This document shows, one piece after another, positions 1-7,531 of a stretch of 37,075 nucleotides of DNA. The stretch is from Thermoanaerobaculia bacterium (GTDB taxonomy: Bacteria > Acidobacteriota > Thermoanaerobaculia > Multivoradales > JAGPDF01). The translations under genes were made by a program, and so were the position numbers. The stretch covers positions 1 to 37,075 of the forward strand of contig JAGPDF010000046.1 in assembly GCA_018057705.1 (NCBI GenBank). Reading direction: 5' to 3'. The notes beneath the pieces are model-generated. The model worked only from the letters and a program-made list of their open reading frames with translations, had not been told where the DNA came from and searched no databases. Every line of letters starts with the position of its first letter. Position 1 is the first letter of the stretch.

Positions 1-560
1 GCCGCCGCCGCGATGCGCGGCAGGAACTGGTTGTGCACGGAGAGCACGCGGCCGTCGTCCTTGATGTTGATCTGCAGCTGGGCGTTGTAGACCGGAAGCC
101 CGGCGTGCCTCTGGCGGAGATAGATGTGGGTGAGGCCGGTGGCGCGCGACGGCACCACGTTCGTCACCTCATAGTCGTCGAGGTCGGCGGCGTCGAGGCC
201 GAGGAGGTCGACCTCTTGGCGGACGAAATCGACCGCCAGCGACTCGATGTCACCGCCCTGGCGGGTGCCGGTGAGGTAACCGCCGGAGCGGCCCACCGAA
301 CGCGTCGCGCCCGTGCGAGCATCGCGATCGATGCGCAGGCCGGGGGTGGTGGCTCGCCAGCGTTCGATCGCGGCGTTCTGCGCCGGATCGGCCGCCAGAG
401 CCTCGCCCGCGGGCAGGGTCTGGCGCAGGTCGTAGTGGCGTCCGGCAACGGCGCCGTCGGGCTTGGACTCGGCGCCCTGAACGGGGGTCGCGAGGCCGGC
501 GGCGAGCAGAGCCAAGGCGAGAGGCGGGGCGGCGATCAGTCTTGCGAACAGCCTGTTCAT
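1..560 (-). CDS. Secreted M36 (fungalysin)-like metallopeptidase, N-terminal part, cut by left edge
   Basis: The leftward frame opens with ATG at 560 and stays open to base 1, so about 186 N-terminal residues are visible. A GGAGG ribosome site lies 6 bases before the ATG. Residues 1-30 form a signal peptide: basic start, a long Ala/Leu core and an AxA-like cleavage region near VQGA. Residues about 105-180 resemble an FTP (fungalysin/thermolysin propeptide) domain, with the pattern THIYLRQRHAGLPVYNAQL followed by a segment about the expression of the VHNQFLP type. In the M36 family this propeptide inhibits and folds a zinc protease domain carrying HExxH, which would lie beyond the window. The product is probably an exported protease. 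The assignment as M36 rather than M4 rests on the propeptide style only. The gene is convergent with nothing here and lies 204 bases downstream of the crp-like gene on the same strand. Confidence 0.8.
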   Translation of the reverse strand, partial: MNRLFARLIAAPPLALALLAAGLATPVQGAESKPDGAVAGRHYDLRQTLPAGEALAADPAQNAAIERWRATTPGLRIDRDARTGATRSVGRSGGYLTGTRQGGDIESLAVDFVRQEVDLLGLDAADLDDYEVTNVVPSRATGLTHIYLRQRHAGLPVYNAQLQINIKDDGRVLSVHNQFLPRIAAA

Positions 561-764
561 GAATCCTCCGAGCCGGGGTCTCGCAGCTCGCGCGAAGTGC
601 GCAGCGACGACACCTGTTTGTAGAGAAGGGGGGATGCTACCCAAAAAGGCTGGAAAATCACGCCGCAGTGCGGCAATCACCGGACGGGCCGGGCGACCCG
701 GGAAAGCCGCGGCGGCGCAGGGCGAGCGCACTCCGGCCGGCCGGCTGGGCCGTGGGCGCCGAAC

Positions 765-1466
765 TCAGCGGCAGAGGCGGGCGAGAGCCGGGGGCTGGTG
801 GACCTGGATGTGGTGGGCGCTGTCGACCGAGAGGTAGCCCTTCTGGCGGAACTCGACCATCACCTGGTTGACGCGCTCGCGCGAGGCGCCCACGAGCTCG
901 GCGAGGTCGGTCTGGGTGAGGCGGAGGTTGATCCTCACGCCGCCGCCGTTCGTGTCTTCGGGCGTGCCGTAGCGCTCGGTGAAGGCGAGGAGCTGGCGCG
1001 CCAGGCGCCCGGCGACGTCGAGCGAGGAGAGCGACTGGATCTGCTCGTTGGCCATCCGGAGGCGTCCGGCTAAGAGCCGGACGAGGTTCTGGGTGAACTC
1101 CGAGACGTTCTTGAGGCAGTCCTGGAAGGTGGCGCGGTCCATCCAGAGGAAGGTGCACTTCTCCATCGTCATGACGTTGGCGGAGCGCCCGGCGGAGTCG
1201 ACGAGACTCATCTCGCCGACCGTGTCGCCGGCGCCGAGGAAGGCGAGAATGACCTCGCGGCCGTCCATCTGCTCGATGAGGATCTTGACCGTTCCTTCGA
1301 GCAGCACGTAGACGACCTCGCCCGGCTGCTCGGCGGTGATCATGTTCGTCCCTGCCGGCACGCTCTTCTTGTGCATGACGTCGTTCAGCCGCTTCAGACG
1401 ATCGGCGGGGATGCCGCGAAAGAGCGGAATCTCGGCCAGCTGGTTCGGGTCGGTGAGGGCGGGCAA
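765..1466 (-). CDS. Crp/Fnr-family transcriptional regulator
   Basis: This is a 233-residue cytoplasmic DNA-binding regulator of normal family length. Residues about 13-125 form a cyclic-nucleotide-binding beta-roll. The cassette GEMSLVDSAGRSA (84-96) keeps the Glu and the Arg-Ser pair that contact cyclic nucleotide in CRP, so ligand binding is plausible. Residues about 183-203 (LTQTDLAELVGASRERVNQ) are the helix-turn-helix of the C-terminal winged helix. The N-terminus lacks the Cys cluster of FNR, which argues against an iron-sulfur oxygen sensor. I chose the TTG start at 1466 because GGAGGT precedes it by 3 bases. The frame stays open upstream to an ATG at 1574, but those extra residues do not look like the family. 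A -10-like TACAAT and an inverted repeat lie just upstream. The gene is divergent from the S41 protease gene, so control of itself and of that gene is possible. Confidence 0.92.
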   Translation of the reverse strand: MPALTDPNQLAEIPLFRGIPADRLKRLNDVMHKKSVPAGTNMITAEQPGEVVYVLLEGTVKILIEQMDGREVILAFLGAGDTVGEMSLVDSAGRSANVMTMEKCTFLWMDRATFQDCLKNVSEFTQNLVRLLAGRLRMANEQIQSLSSLDVAGRLARQLLAFTERYGTPEDTNGGGVRINLRLTQTDLAELVGASRERVNQVMVEFRQKGYLSVDSAHHIQVHQPPALARLCR

Positions 1467-1492
1467 TGGACCTCCGTTCGGATCGAGCGCTG

Positions 1493-1498
1493 ATTGTA
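1493..1498 (-). promoter_or_regulatory. Candidate -10 element of the crp-like gene
   Basis: The leftward strand reads TACAAT here, a good -10 match (TAnnnT). A transcript from it would have a leader of roughly 20 bases containing GGAGGT and the TTG start. The hexamer 17 bases upstream (TTTCGG) is a poor -35, as expected if an activator helps or if -35 is unimportant. Confidence 0.45.
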
Positions 1499-1504
1499 AC
1501 CGCT

Positions 1505-1529
1505 CGCCCGGTTTCCCGAAACGCGGGCG
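1505..1529. promoter_or_regulatory. Inverted repeat, candidate operator in the crp/S41 divergent region
   Basis: The arms CGCCCG-GTTTC and GAAAC-GCGGGCG flank a CC centre and pair with one bulged base. The core GTTTC-CC-GAAAC is a perfect 12-base palindrome with centre. It lies directly upstream of the crp -10 (1493-1498), over the spacer and -35 position, where a bound dimer would block crp transcription. Operator identity is an inference. Confidence 0.4.
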
Positions 1530-1552
1530 ATTCCCGGGCTGCGGGACAAGGT

Positions 1553-1570
1553 GGCCGGGTAAACCCGGCC
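1553..1570. promoter_or_regulatory. Perfect 8+8 inverted repeat in the crp/S41 divergent region
   Basis: The 18 bases GGCCGGGTAAACCCGGCC have 8-base arms around AA. The repeat sits 24 bases before the S41 protease ATG at 1595. It is not followed by a T-run on either strand, so an operator is more likely than a terminator. In RNA it could also form a 5' hairpin. Confidence 0.4.
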
Positions 1571-1594
1571 GCAACGGTCTACGTAAAGCGGACG

Positions 1595-3139
1595 ATGAAG
1601 CGTCTACGCCTCCTCCTCCGCCCTCTGCTCGTCGCCATCCTCGCCCTGGCCGCTCTCGCGCTCGGGCGTTCCTTCTGGCCGGTGCCGGCGGCGACTCGCG
1701 CCGCCTGGGTCGCCGACCTCGACCTTCTCGAGGCGCACACCGCCGCGGCCTACGCCAACCTCGCCGATCGCCTGCGCAGCCGCGAGCTCGCGCCGCGCGA
1801 GCTCGACCAGGAGGCCCGCACGGCGCTCGCGCGCGCCCGCACCGCGAGCGAGGCGCGCGCCGCCCTCACCGCCTTCGTCGAGGCCTTCGACGACCATCAC
1901 TTCCGCGCCGAGGCGCCGTACAGCGCGCCGCGGCGCTGGCTGCGGCGGATGCTCGGCAAGGACCGGGCCCAGGAGTCGGGCGCGATTCCCTGGACGGCGT
2001 CCGGTGCCGAAGCCTGCGCGCGCTTCGGGGCGCGCGACCGCAGGGAGGGCAGAATCGATTGGGGTGCGCTGCCCGGCTACGACGCTCTCGCCGCCGACCC
2101 GGTCTCTCACCCGTTCCCGGCCGGCATCCTGAGACGAGCGGGCGCGGCGCCGCTCGGGATCCTGCGCATCGGCCTCTTCAGCCAGCAGGGCTTCCCCCAG
2201 CTCTGCGCCGCCGAGTGGGAGCGCGTGAAGGCGGCGCGCGCCGGCGCGGTGCCGCCCGAAGTGCCGCCCGCAGAGGGCGCAGAGGTGTCAGCCGCTTGCG
2301 ACGACACCTGCCAGGAGGCTTTCTGGGCGGGCCTCGAGGAGCGCCTCCTCGACCGCTTCGCCGCCGAGCTCGCCGAGCTTGCGGAAGGCGGCGCCACCGC
2401 CCTGCTGGTCGATCTGAGTGACAACGGCGGCGGCTCCGGCATCGTCGGGCGGATGGTGCGCATGGTGACCTCCCGGCCGCTGCCCGAGCGCGCCGGGGGC
2501 TTCATCCGTCATCCGCACTCGGTGGCGCGGTTCACGGCGATGGCCGCCGACTACGCCGCCGAAGTCTCCCGTCCGGAGCTCCCGGCGCGCCAGCGCGAGC
2601 TCTACGCCAGAGTGCAGGCGCAGCTCGAGGCGGCGGCCCGCGAGGCCGCGGCGCCGTGCGACCTCGCAGCGATGTGGCAGCTCGCGAGCGCCGCGGAGCT
2701 GCCGTGCGCGAACGTCGGGCGCGTCGGGCCAGGGCTCGACCCTGCCGAGCAGGCCGAGTTGGCGGAGCTCGAAGCGCTCGAGACGGGCGGCAGCAGGAGG
2801 GAGCGCCCGGCCGCGTGGACCGGCGAGCTCTTCGTCGTCACCAACCGGCGCACCGCCTCGGCGTCGGAGGACTTCGTCGCCAGCCTCCAGGATGCCGGAG
2901 CCGCGCGGATCGTCGGCGAAACGACGATGGGCATCGGCTGCGGCTATACCAACGGTGGCGTGACGCTCACACTCCCGGCCACCGACCTCACCGTGCGCGC
3001 TCCCGACTGCATCCGCTACCGCAGGGACGGCCGGAACGAGGCCGAAGGGGTGCTGCCGGATCTGCCGGTCGAGTGGAACGACGACGACAGCGGCCAGGCG
3101 CGCGCCGAGAAGCTCGTCGTGGCGCTCCGGGAGCGCTGA
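1595..3139 (+). CDS. Membrane-anchored or exported S41-family serine protease (S41B/IRBP-like)
   Basis: The product has 514 residues. Residues 1-33 give a basic start and a Leu/Ala hydrophobic segment, a signal peptide or single anchor, so the catalytic part is outside the cytoplasm. The S41 core is visible as a DLSDNGGGSG beta-turn near residue 273 and TASASEDF at 420-427; Ser422 is the probable nucleophile, and GETTMGIGCG follows at about 440. C-terminal processing proteases have a Lys in the GExTxGKG motif; here that position is Ile, so this looks like the S41B type, which uses a different tetrad. No PDZ domain is recognised. I chose ATG 1595 because it begins the signal peptide; an upstream in-frame ATG at 1466 would overlap the crp start. 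The gene is divergent from crp (128-base gap). The substrate is unknown. Confidence 0.82.
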   Translation: MKRLRLLLRPLLVAILALAALALGRSFWPVPAATRAAWVADLDLLEAHTAAAYANLADRLRSRELAPRELDQEARTALARARTASEARAALTAFVEAFDDHHFRAEAPYSAPRRWLRRMLGKDRAQESGAIPWTASGAEACARFGARDRREGRIDWGALPGYDALAADPVSHPFPAGILRRAGAAPLGILRIGLFSQQGFPQLCAAEWERVKAARAGAVPPEVPPAEGAEVSAACDDTCQEAFWAGLEERLLDRFAAELAELAEGGATALLVDLSDNGGGSGIVGRMVRMVTSRPLPERAGGFIRHPHSVARFTAMAADYAAEVSRPELPARQRELYARVQAQLEAAAREAAAPCDLAAMWQLASAAELPCANVGRVGPGLDPAEQAELAELEALETGGSRRERPAAWTGELFVVTNRRTASASEDFVASLQDAGAARIVGETTMGIGCGYTNGGVTLTLPATDLTVRAPDCIRYRRDGRNEAEGVLPDLPVEWNDDDSGQARAEKLVVALRER

Positions 3140-3159
3140 GCCGCTCCTGAACTTCGCCA

Positions 3160-3191
3160 GACCGCCTTCGAAAGCGTCGTCGTTCGCGGTC
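3160..3191. terminator. Weak candidate bidirectional terminator hairpin
   Basis: GACCGC at 3160-3165 pairs with GCGGTC at 3186-3191 across a 20-base loop that can pair further (CGAA/TTCG). It lies between two convergent genes, the expected place for a shared terminator. There is no T-run, so the call is weak. Confidence 0.25.
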
Positions 3192-3193
3192 CT

Positions 3194-5989
3194 TCAATCC
3201 GGCGACTTCGGCTGTGGACGAAAGCCCGGGTTCGACGGTTCGAGCGCGCCGCAGCGAATCGCCCCTGGCGCCTCCGGCGCGGTGATCGGAGCGAGCGGAG
3301 CGAGCGGCCCGAACGGCACCGGCGGCGGAACCTCCGCGCTCCAGGCGCAGTTCTGGCCGGGCTCGACGATCTCGAAACCGTCGCCGAACACGAGGTCGCT
3401 CGCGCCGTAGACGGTGCGGATGCGGGCGTAGCTGTTCTCCGAGGAACCGCCGCAGAGGCACGGCTCCTGGGAGAACTCACCGCACGGAACGTCGCGCGCC
3501 GGCAGGAGCTTCGGGCCGCAGCCGGGCATGTAGGTCATCGCATCCGGAACATAGAAGTGATGATCGAGGCCGTGCTGATGGGCCACCTCGTGCACAACGG
3601 TCCAGCAGAGCTCGTCGAGCACCTCCTGCGACGGCACGGTGCCGAGAACTCCGGCGAAGGTGAACGAGATCGAGTTGGGGATGAAGCCGCAGCTGAAGGG
3701 CGAAACCCCGAGCGTCCCGCTATCCTGTCCGATGTTCTGCGGAAACCCCGCGACCACATGCTCGAGGTGCGCCACCGCGCCGGGATCGACATCGGTGACC
3801 TCGACGGCGAACGGCCGAAAAGACCGCTGCACGCAGGCGACGAGGTCGCCCCAGAGATCACTCGGCAGCGCGAACTCGGGCAGGCTTGCGGTGCTCGGGC
3901 CGAGGATCGACGAGCGGTTGGCGCGCGAGTCCTCGAAGAGGCTCCGGAAGTAGATGCAGCCTCCGGGTTTGCAGTCTTCGAGGAAGATGAGCGGCAGCGG
4001 CGGCGTTGCGAGGGGCTCGAGGGAGAAATCGATGCCGCTGGTCGTGGCGTCCTCGACCACGACGATCGGCGTGCCGGTCGTCGGATCGCAGGCGTTGCAC
4101 GGCAGGTCGTCGAAGAGCTCGTTCGCGTAGCCGAAGGCACCGCTCGCAACGGCATAGTAGGTGCCGGCCGCGAGATTCAAGGCGCCCGTCGTCAGGTAGG
4201 CCCCCGAAGCGTCGCTCCCGACCGTGCCCTCCAGCGCGCCGGAGGCGTCGTAGATCGCGATCTGGACGCCGGCCAGGGGCCCGCTCTGGGCCACGACCTG
4301 GCCCGCGATGCCGGTGAAGCCCTGGGTGACGCCGTCCAGAGTGAAAGTCAAACAGGTGGGTGAATCGATGGTGACCGGCACCGGCGTGCCGCCGTCGGCG
4401 ACGCAGCTGCCCGGTTCACAAGGCTGCTCTTCCCAGACCTCGCCGAGCAGCCCGGCGCCGCCCGAAGGCTGCGCAACGACCCGGTAAGAGACGCCGGCCG
4501 GCATGCCGGAGATCCTGAAGCCTCCGCTCGTGTCGGAGTTCACGAGGGTCTCGAAACCACCGTCGAGCCGCGCGACCGCCACCAACGCGCCGTTGACCGG
4601 AGCGTTGGTAGCGGCAACGACCACGACCCCCGAGAGCACCCCGCCGGGATCGAGCTCGAAGTCGATGTCGGCCGTCTCGCCCGCGCCGACGACGTCGACC
4701 ACCGTGTTGGGGCTCGACGGCAAACAGTTGAACGGGTCGTAGCAGGTCCCGGCGTCGTCGTAGATCTCGCCCACATGCACGCCATCGACCGCCGCCACCA
4801 GATACGAGCCCGGCGCCAGCCCGCCGATGCGGTAAGTGCCGTCGCTCGCCGTGGTCGCTCCGCCGGGGAAGGGCCCGCCGCCGCGCGCCACGACCGACAC
4901 GTTGCCGAGCGGCAGACCGGAACCGGTCTCGACGATCGTCCCGGAGATGGCGCCGAGCCGCGCGAGGGCGAAATCAATTCCGGTCACCGGAGCTGCGCCG
5001 ACGACGATCGGCGTGCCGCTGGTCACGGTGCAGAACGGCTCGCACGGCAGATCGTCCCAGAGCTCGTCCTGGTGCTCGCTGCCGGTGCGCGCAAAGTAGG
5101 TTCCCGGAGGGAGTCCTTCGACGGTGATCCAGTCGCCGTTCGCGTCGGTCAGCGCCTGCGCCGTCCGAAAACCGGGCGACTCGCGCAACGAGACGTTGAC
5201 ACCCGCGAGCGGCGCCAGGGACAGATCGGTCACGGTGCCGGAGACGCTGCCGCCTGCGGCCAGTGCGACGTCGATCCCGGAGGTCGTCGCGCCGGCGGTG
5301 ACCGCGATCGGGCTGCCGATGGGGAGGACGTCGCAGTTCATCGGGCAGGGCGCGTCCGGAAAGACCTCCGCCACGAGTCCGGGCGCGTACGCGCGGACCT
5401 TGTAGTTCCTGGTCTCGAGCCCTTCGAAGAACCAGGCGCCGTCGGCCCCCGCCACGACCGGCGGAAGCCCGAATGTGCCGACAAGTCCGAGAGCGTAGCC
5501 CTCGACCAGGGCGCCGGGTACCGGTGTCGTGCCGTCGGCGAGCAAAACGACGCCTTCGATGCGGCCGCCCGCGACGAGCGTGAAGTCGATCGCCTCGACC
5601 GAGCTGTTCGGCGCGACCGGGACGGTCGAGCCGGCCTCCTGGGGATCGCAGGCCTGATCGCACGCGACGCCCGGCCAGACCTCGTCGACGAGCAGGTCGG
5701 TCGCCTGGGTGCGCACGAAGTAGTCACCGGCGGCGATGGCGGCAAACTGGTAGTGCCCGGTCGGTCCGGTGGTCGTCGTCGCGATCGTCTGAAGGAAGCC
5801 GTCGACGATCCGCTCCAGAACGAGCTCGCCACCGACGATTGGTGCGTCGCTCGCGGCCGCGGTGACGCGGCCGGAGATCGCGCCGCCACCGGGGAGCGGG
5901 CAGTCGCTGGCGCCGAGCTCGCGGGCGCCGCCGATCGGAAGGAGGAGCAGAAGCACGAAGAGCTTGCGGCGCCGAGCCGGCGAATTCAT
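3194..5989 (-). CDS. Secreted CarboxypepD_reg-repeat protein with metzincin-like protease domain
   Basis: The product has 931 residues with a signal peptide (residues 1-27, Leu-rich core after MNSPARRRK). Residues about 30-670 hold about six beta-sandwich modules of the CarboxypepD_reg type, each with SGxV near the start, a DGxY/GxYxxxA middle and an end such as DDLPCEPFCTVTSGTPIVV. The Cys pair in each module may form a disulfide. Residues 800-810 read HEVAHQHGLDH, a full HExxHxxGxxH zinc site, and DAMTYM (816-821) fits a Met-turn, so the C-terminal part is probably an active metzincin-like protease. FGDGFE follows near residue 868, with about 60 more residues after it. GGAGGT lies 6 bases before the ATG. 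This is probably an exported protease with an adhesive or spacer stalk. The substrate is unknown. Confidence 0.85.
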   Translation of the reverse strand: MNSPARRRKLFVLLLLLPIGGARELGASDCPLPGGGAISGRVTAAASDAPIVGGELVLERIVDGFLQTIATTTTGPTGHYQFAAIAAGDYFVRTQATDLLVDEVWPGVACDQACDPQEAGSTVPVAPNSSVEAIDFTLVAGGRIEGVVLLADGTTPVPGALVEGYALGLVGTFGLPPVVAGADGAWFFEGLETRNYKVRAYAPGLVAEVFPDAPCPMNCDVLPIGSPIAVTAGATTSGIDVALAAGGSVSGTVTDLSLAPLAGVNVSLRESPGFRTAQALTDANGDWITVEGLPPGTYFARTGSEHQDELWDDLPCEPFCTVTSGTPIVVGAAPVTGIDFALARLGAISGTIVETGSGLPLGNVSVVARGGGPFPGGATTASDGTYRIGGLAPGSYLVAAVDGVHVGEIYDDAGTCYDPFNCLPSSPNTVVDVVGAGETADIDFELDPGGVLSGVVVVAATNAPVNGALVAVARLDGGFETLVNSDTSGGFRISGMPAGVSYRVVAQPSGGAGLLGEVWEEQPCEPGSCVADGGTPVPVTIDSPTCLTFTLDGVTQGFTGIAGQVVAQSGPLAGVQIAIYDASGALEGTVGSDASGAYLTTGALNLAAGTYYAVASGAFGYANELFDDLPCNACDPTTGTPIVVVEDATTSGIDFSLEPLATPPLPLIFLEDCKPGGCIYFRSLFEDSRANRSSILGPSTASLPEFALPSDLWGDLVACVQRSFRPFAVEVTDVDPGAVAHLEHVVAGFPQNIGQDSGTLGVSPFSCGFIPNSISFTFAGVLGTVPSQEVLDELCWTVVHEVAHQHGLDHHFYVPDAMTYMPGCGPKLLPARDVPCGEFSQEPCLCGGSSENSYARIRTVYGASDLVFGDGFEIVEPGQNCAWSAEVPPPVPFGPLAPLAPITAPEAPGAIRCGALEPSNPGFRPQPKSPD

Positions 5990-6020
5990 TTCGTGACCTC
6001 CGGAAGGCGAGATGGCGGCG

Positions 6021-6026
6021 AGTTTA
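6021..6026 (-). promoter_or_regulatory. Candidate extended -10 for the metzincin-like gene
   Basis: The leftward strand reads TGTAAACT, which gives TAAACT as -10 with a TG extension. It lies about 31 bases before the ATG at 5989, leaving a leader of about 25 bases that contains GGAGGT. No -35 match is seen. Confidence 0.3.
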
Positions 6027-6077
6027 CACCCGCCCGTCCGGACCCGGCGGATTGCGGCGCTCCTGCCAGAACAGGCC

Positions 6078-7442
6078 TCACCAGAACTTCGTCGAGCCCC
6101 ACTCGAAGCCGTCGGCGAAGACCAGGCTGTTCTCGAGCCGGACGAGGTAGGCCTGCGAACCGGAGCTTGCCTGGTCGGCCTCGACCAGGATCATCGGCTG
6201 GCCTCCGGGAGTCTCGATGTCGACCGGACTCTCGCCGTTGGCGCCGCCGCCGTCGATGTCGAAGAAGCGCGAGCCCCCCTGCCCGAAGGTGTCGTCGGAG
6301 TCGAGGCCAACGCCGAACTCGACCAGCAGGCGTCCGAGACCGGCACCGTCTCCAACGGCGCTGTCCCAGCCGTAGAGGAGCCTGCCGAGTCCGTCGAAGG
6401 CGAGGGCCCCGACGTCGGCGGACGAGACGGTCGTCTGGGCCGAGAGCGCGAACGTCGGGTCGAAGACCCGCACGAACGAGCTGTCGCCGTCGAGCCGCAG
6501 GGCCGCGACACCGACACGGCCGTCACTGCCGATGGCGAGCGCGCCGGAAACGGAGTCCAGCGCGTCGCCGGTGTCGATCAGCATGAGCCCGCCGCCCGGG
6601 AACGTCGGGTCGAGGTCGCCATCCGAAGCGAAGCGCGCCAGAACGGTGTCGAGGTCGCCGCTCGCGTCGGGATCATAGAAGGAGAGATGAACGTAGGCCC
6701 GATTCTGCGAGTCGACGACGAGGTCGGCTCCCCCGCCGGTGAGAGCGAACTCGGGAGCCGGCACATAGGCGAGTCCGTCGATCCCGAAGTTCGCGTCGAG
6801 CGCGCCAGCGCCGGTCAGGCCGATGAGAAAGTAATCTGCGGTGACCACGCCGGTCACGCGCTCGAGCAGGGCGATGTATTTCGTCGTCGCATCACGCGAC
6901 TCCTCGATGTCGAGCAGGCGGCAGTCCTCGGTGTCGCAGTACGGCGCGTCGTCGAAGTAGGCCCAGCCGGCACCGGAGAAGGTGTCGTCGAGGTTGCAGC
7001 TGTCGCCGCCGTCGAACGTTTCGAACCGGGCGACGAACGCGCGCGCGACCGTCTCGGTGCCGAAGACCGTCATCGTCCCGGCGTAAAGGAGGCGGTCGGC
7101 GGAGTCGAAGAGAACCTCCCGGATGTCGAAGTTGTCGAGCAGGGCGAGCCCCCAGCTGCAGCCCTCCCACGAGCCACCGCCAGAGTTGCCGTCCCGCCAC
7201 CACTCGAACTCGGAGTCGTCGGGCAGCGTCGTGTTGCCGGTGAAGTAGAGCCGCTGGTCCGGGGCCACGCCGGAGGCGCGCGGGACGGAGCTCCCGAAGC
7301 TGGCCGAGATACCGTCGCCCCCCCAGCTCGGGTCGAGATCGCCGTCGCCGGCCGGAAGCGGATGCCAGGGTCCCAGCAGGGCGACGAGCAGGATCGCGAG
7401 GATCGGCGGAACTGGGGTCCGGAAAAGTCGGTTGTGGCGCAT
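6078..7442 (-). CDS. Secreted delta-60-repeat protein with C-terminal FADGFE motif
   Basis: The product has 454 residues. Residues 1-31 are a signal peptide (PPILAILLVALLGPWHPLPA). The body carries delta-60-type repeats, recognised by the turn LDxxF/WGxxG: LDPSWGGDG (36-44), LDDTFSGAG (about 150), LDANFGIDG (about 213), LDPTFPGGG (about 276) and SDDTFGQGG (about 382). Such repeats usually build a beta-propeller-like fold in exported proteins of unknown role. The protein ends exactly in FADGFEWGSTKFW, the motif shared with two other secreted proteins of this window. A GGGAGA site precedes the ATG by 4 bases. It lies 88 bases upstream of the metzincin-like gene on the same strand. No enzyme motif is seen, and I cannot assign a molecular function. 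Confidence 0.8.
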   Translation of the reverse strand: MRHNRLFRTPVPPILAILLVALLGPWHPLPAGDGDLDPSWGGDGISASFGSSVPRASGVAPDQRLYFTGNTTLPDDSEFEWWRDGNSGGGSWEGCSWGLALLDNFDIREVLFDSADRLLYAGTMTVFGTETVARAFVARFETFDGGDSCNLDDTFSGAGWAYFDDAPYCDTEDCRLLDIEESRDATTKYIALLERVTGVVTADYFLIGLTGAGALDANFGIDGLAYVPAPEFALTGGGADLVVDSQNRAYVHLSFYDPDASGDLDTVLARFASDGDLDPTFPGGGLMLIDTGDALDSVSGALAIGSDGRVGVAALRLDGDSSFVRVFDPTFALSAQTTVSSADVGALAFDGLGRLLYGWDSAVGDGAGLGRLLVEFGVGLDSDDTFGQGGSRFFDIDGGGANGESPVDIETPGGQPMILVEADQASSGSQAYLVRLENSLVFADGFEWGSTKFW

Positions 7443-7518
7443 AGGTCTCCCTCAACCTTCAAACGTCGATCGTCATCCGGAAGGGACAGTTCGATCCCGA
7501 CCGTGGGGCGCCGCCGAC

Positions 7519-7531
7519 AGGCGCTTCGCCT
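7519..7531 (-). terminator. Short hairpin just after the acyl-CoA synthetase stop
   Basis: AGGCG and CGCCT (7519-7523 and 7527-7531) pair around a 3-base loop directly after the stop codon at 7532-7534. There is no T-run. It could slow or end transcription, but it may be only a GC-rich chance stem. Confidence 0.25.

Noticed and set aside
33-623. A rightward gene at the left edge
   Set aside because: It is antisense to the M36-like propeptide, whose signal peptide, ribosome site and FTP domain are clear.
765-1466. FNR-type oxygen sensor
   Set aside because: The N-terminus lacks the Cys cluster needed for an iron-sulfur centre, while the cyclic-nucleotide cassette is conserved.
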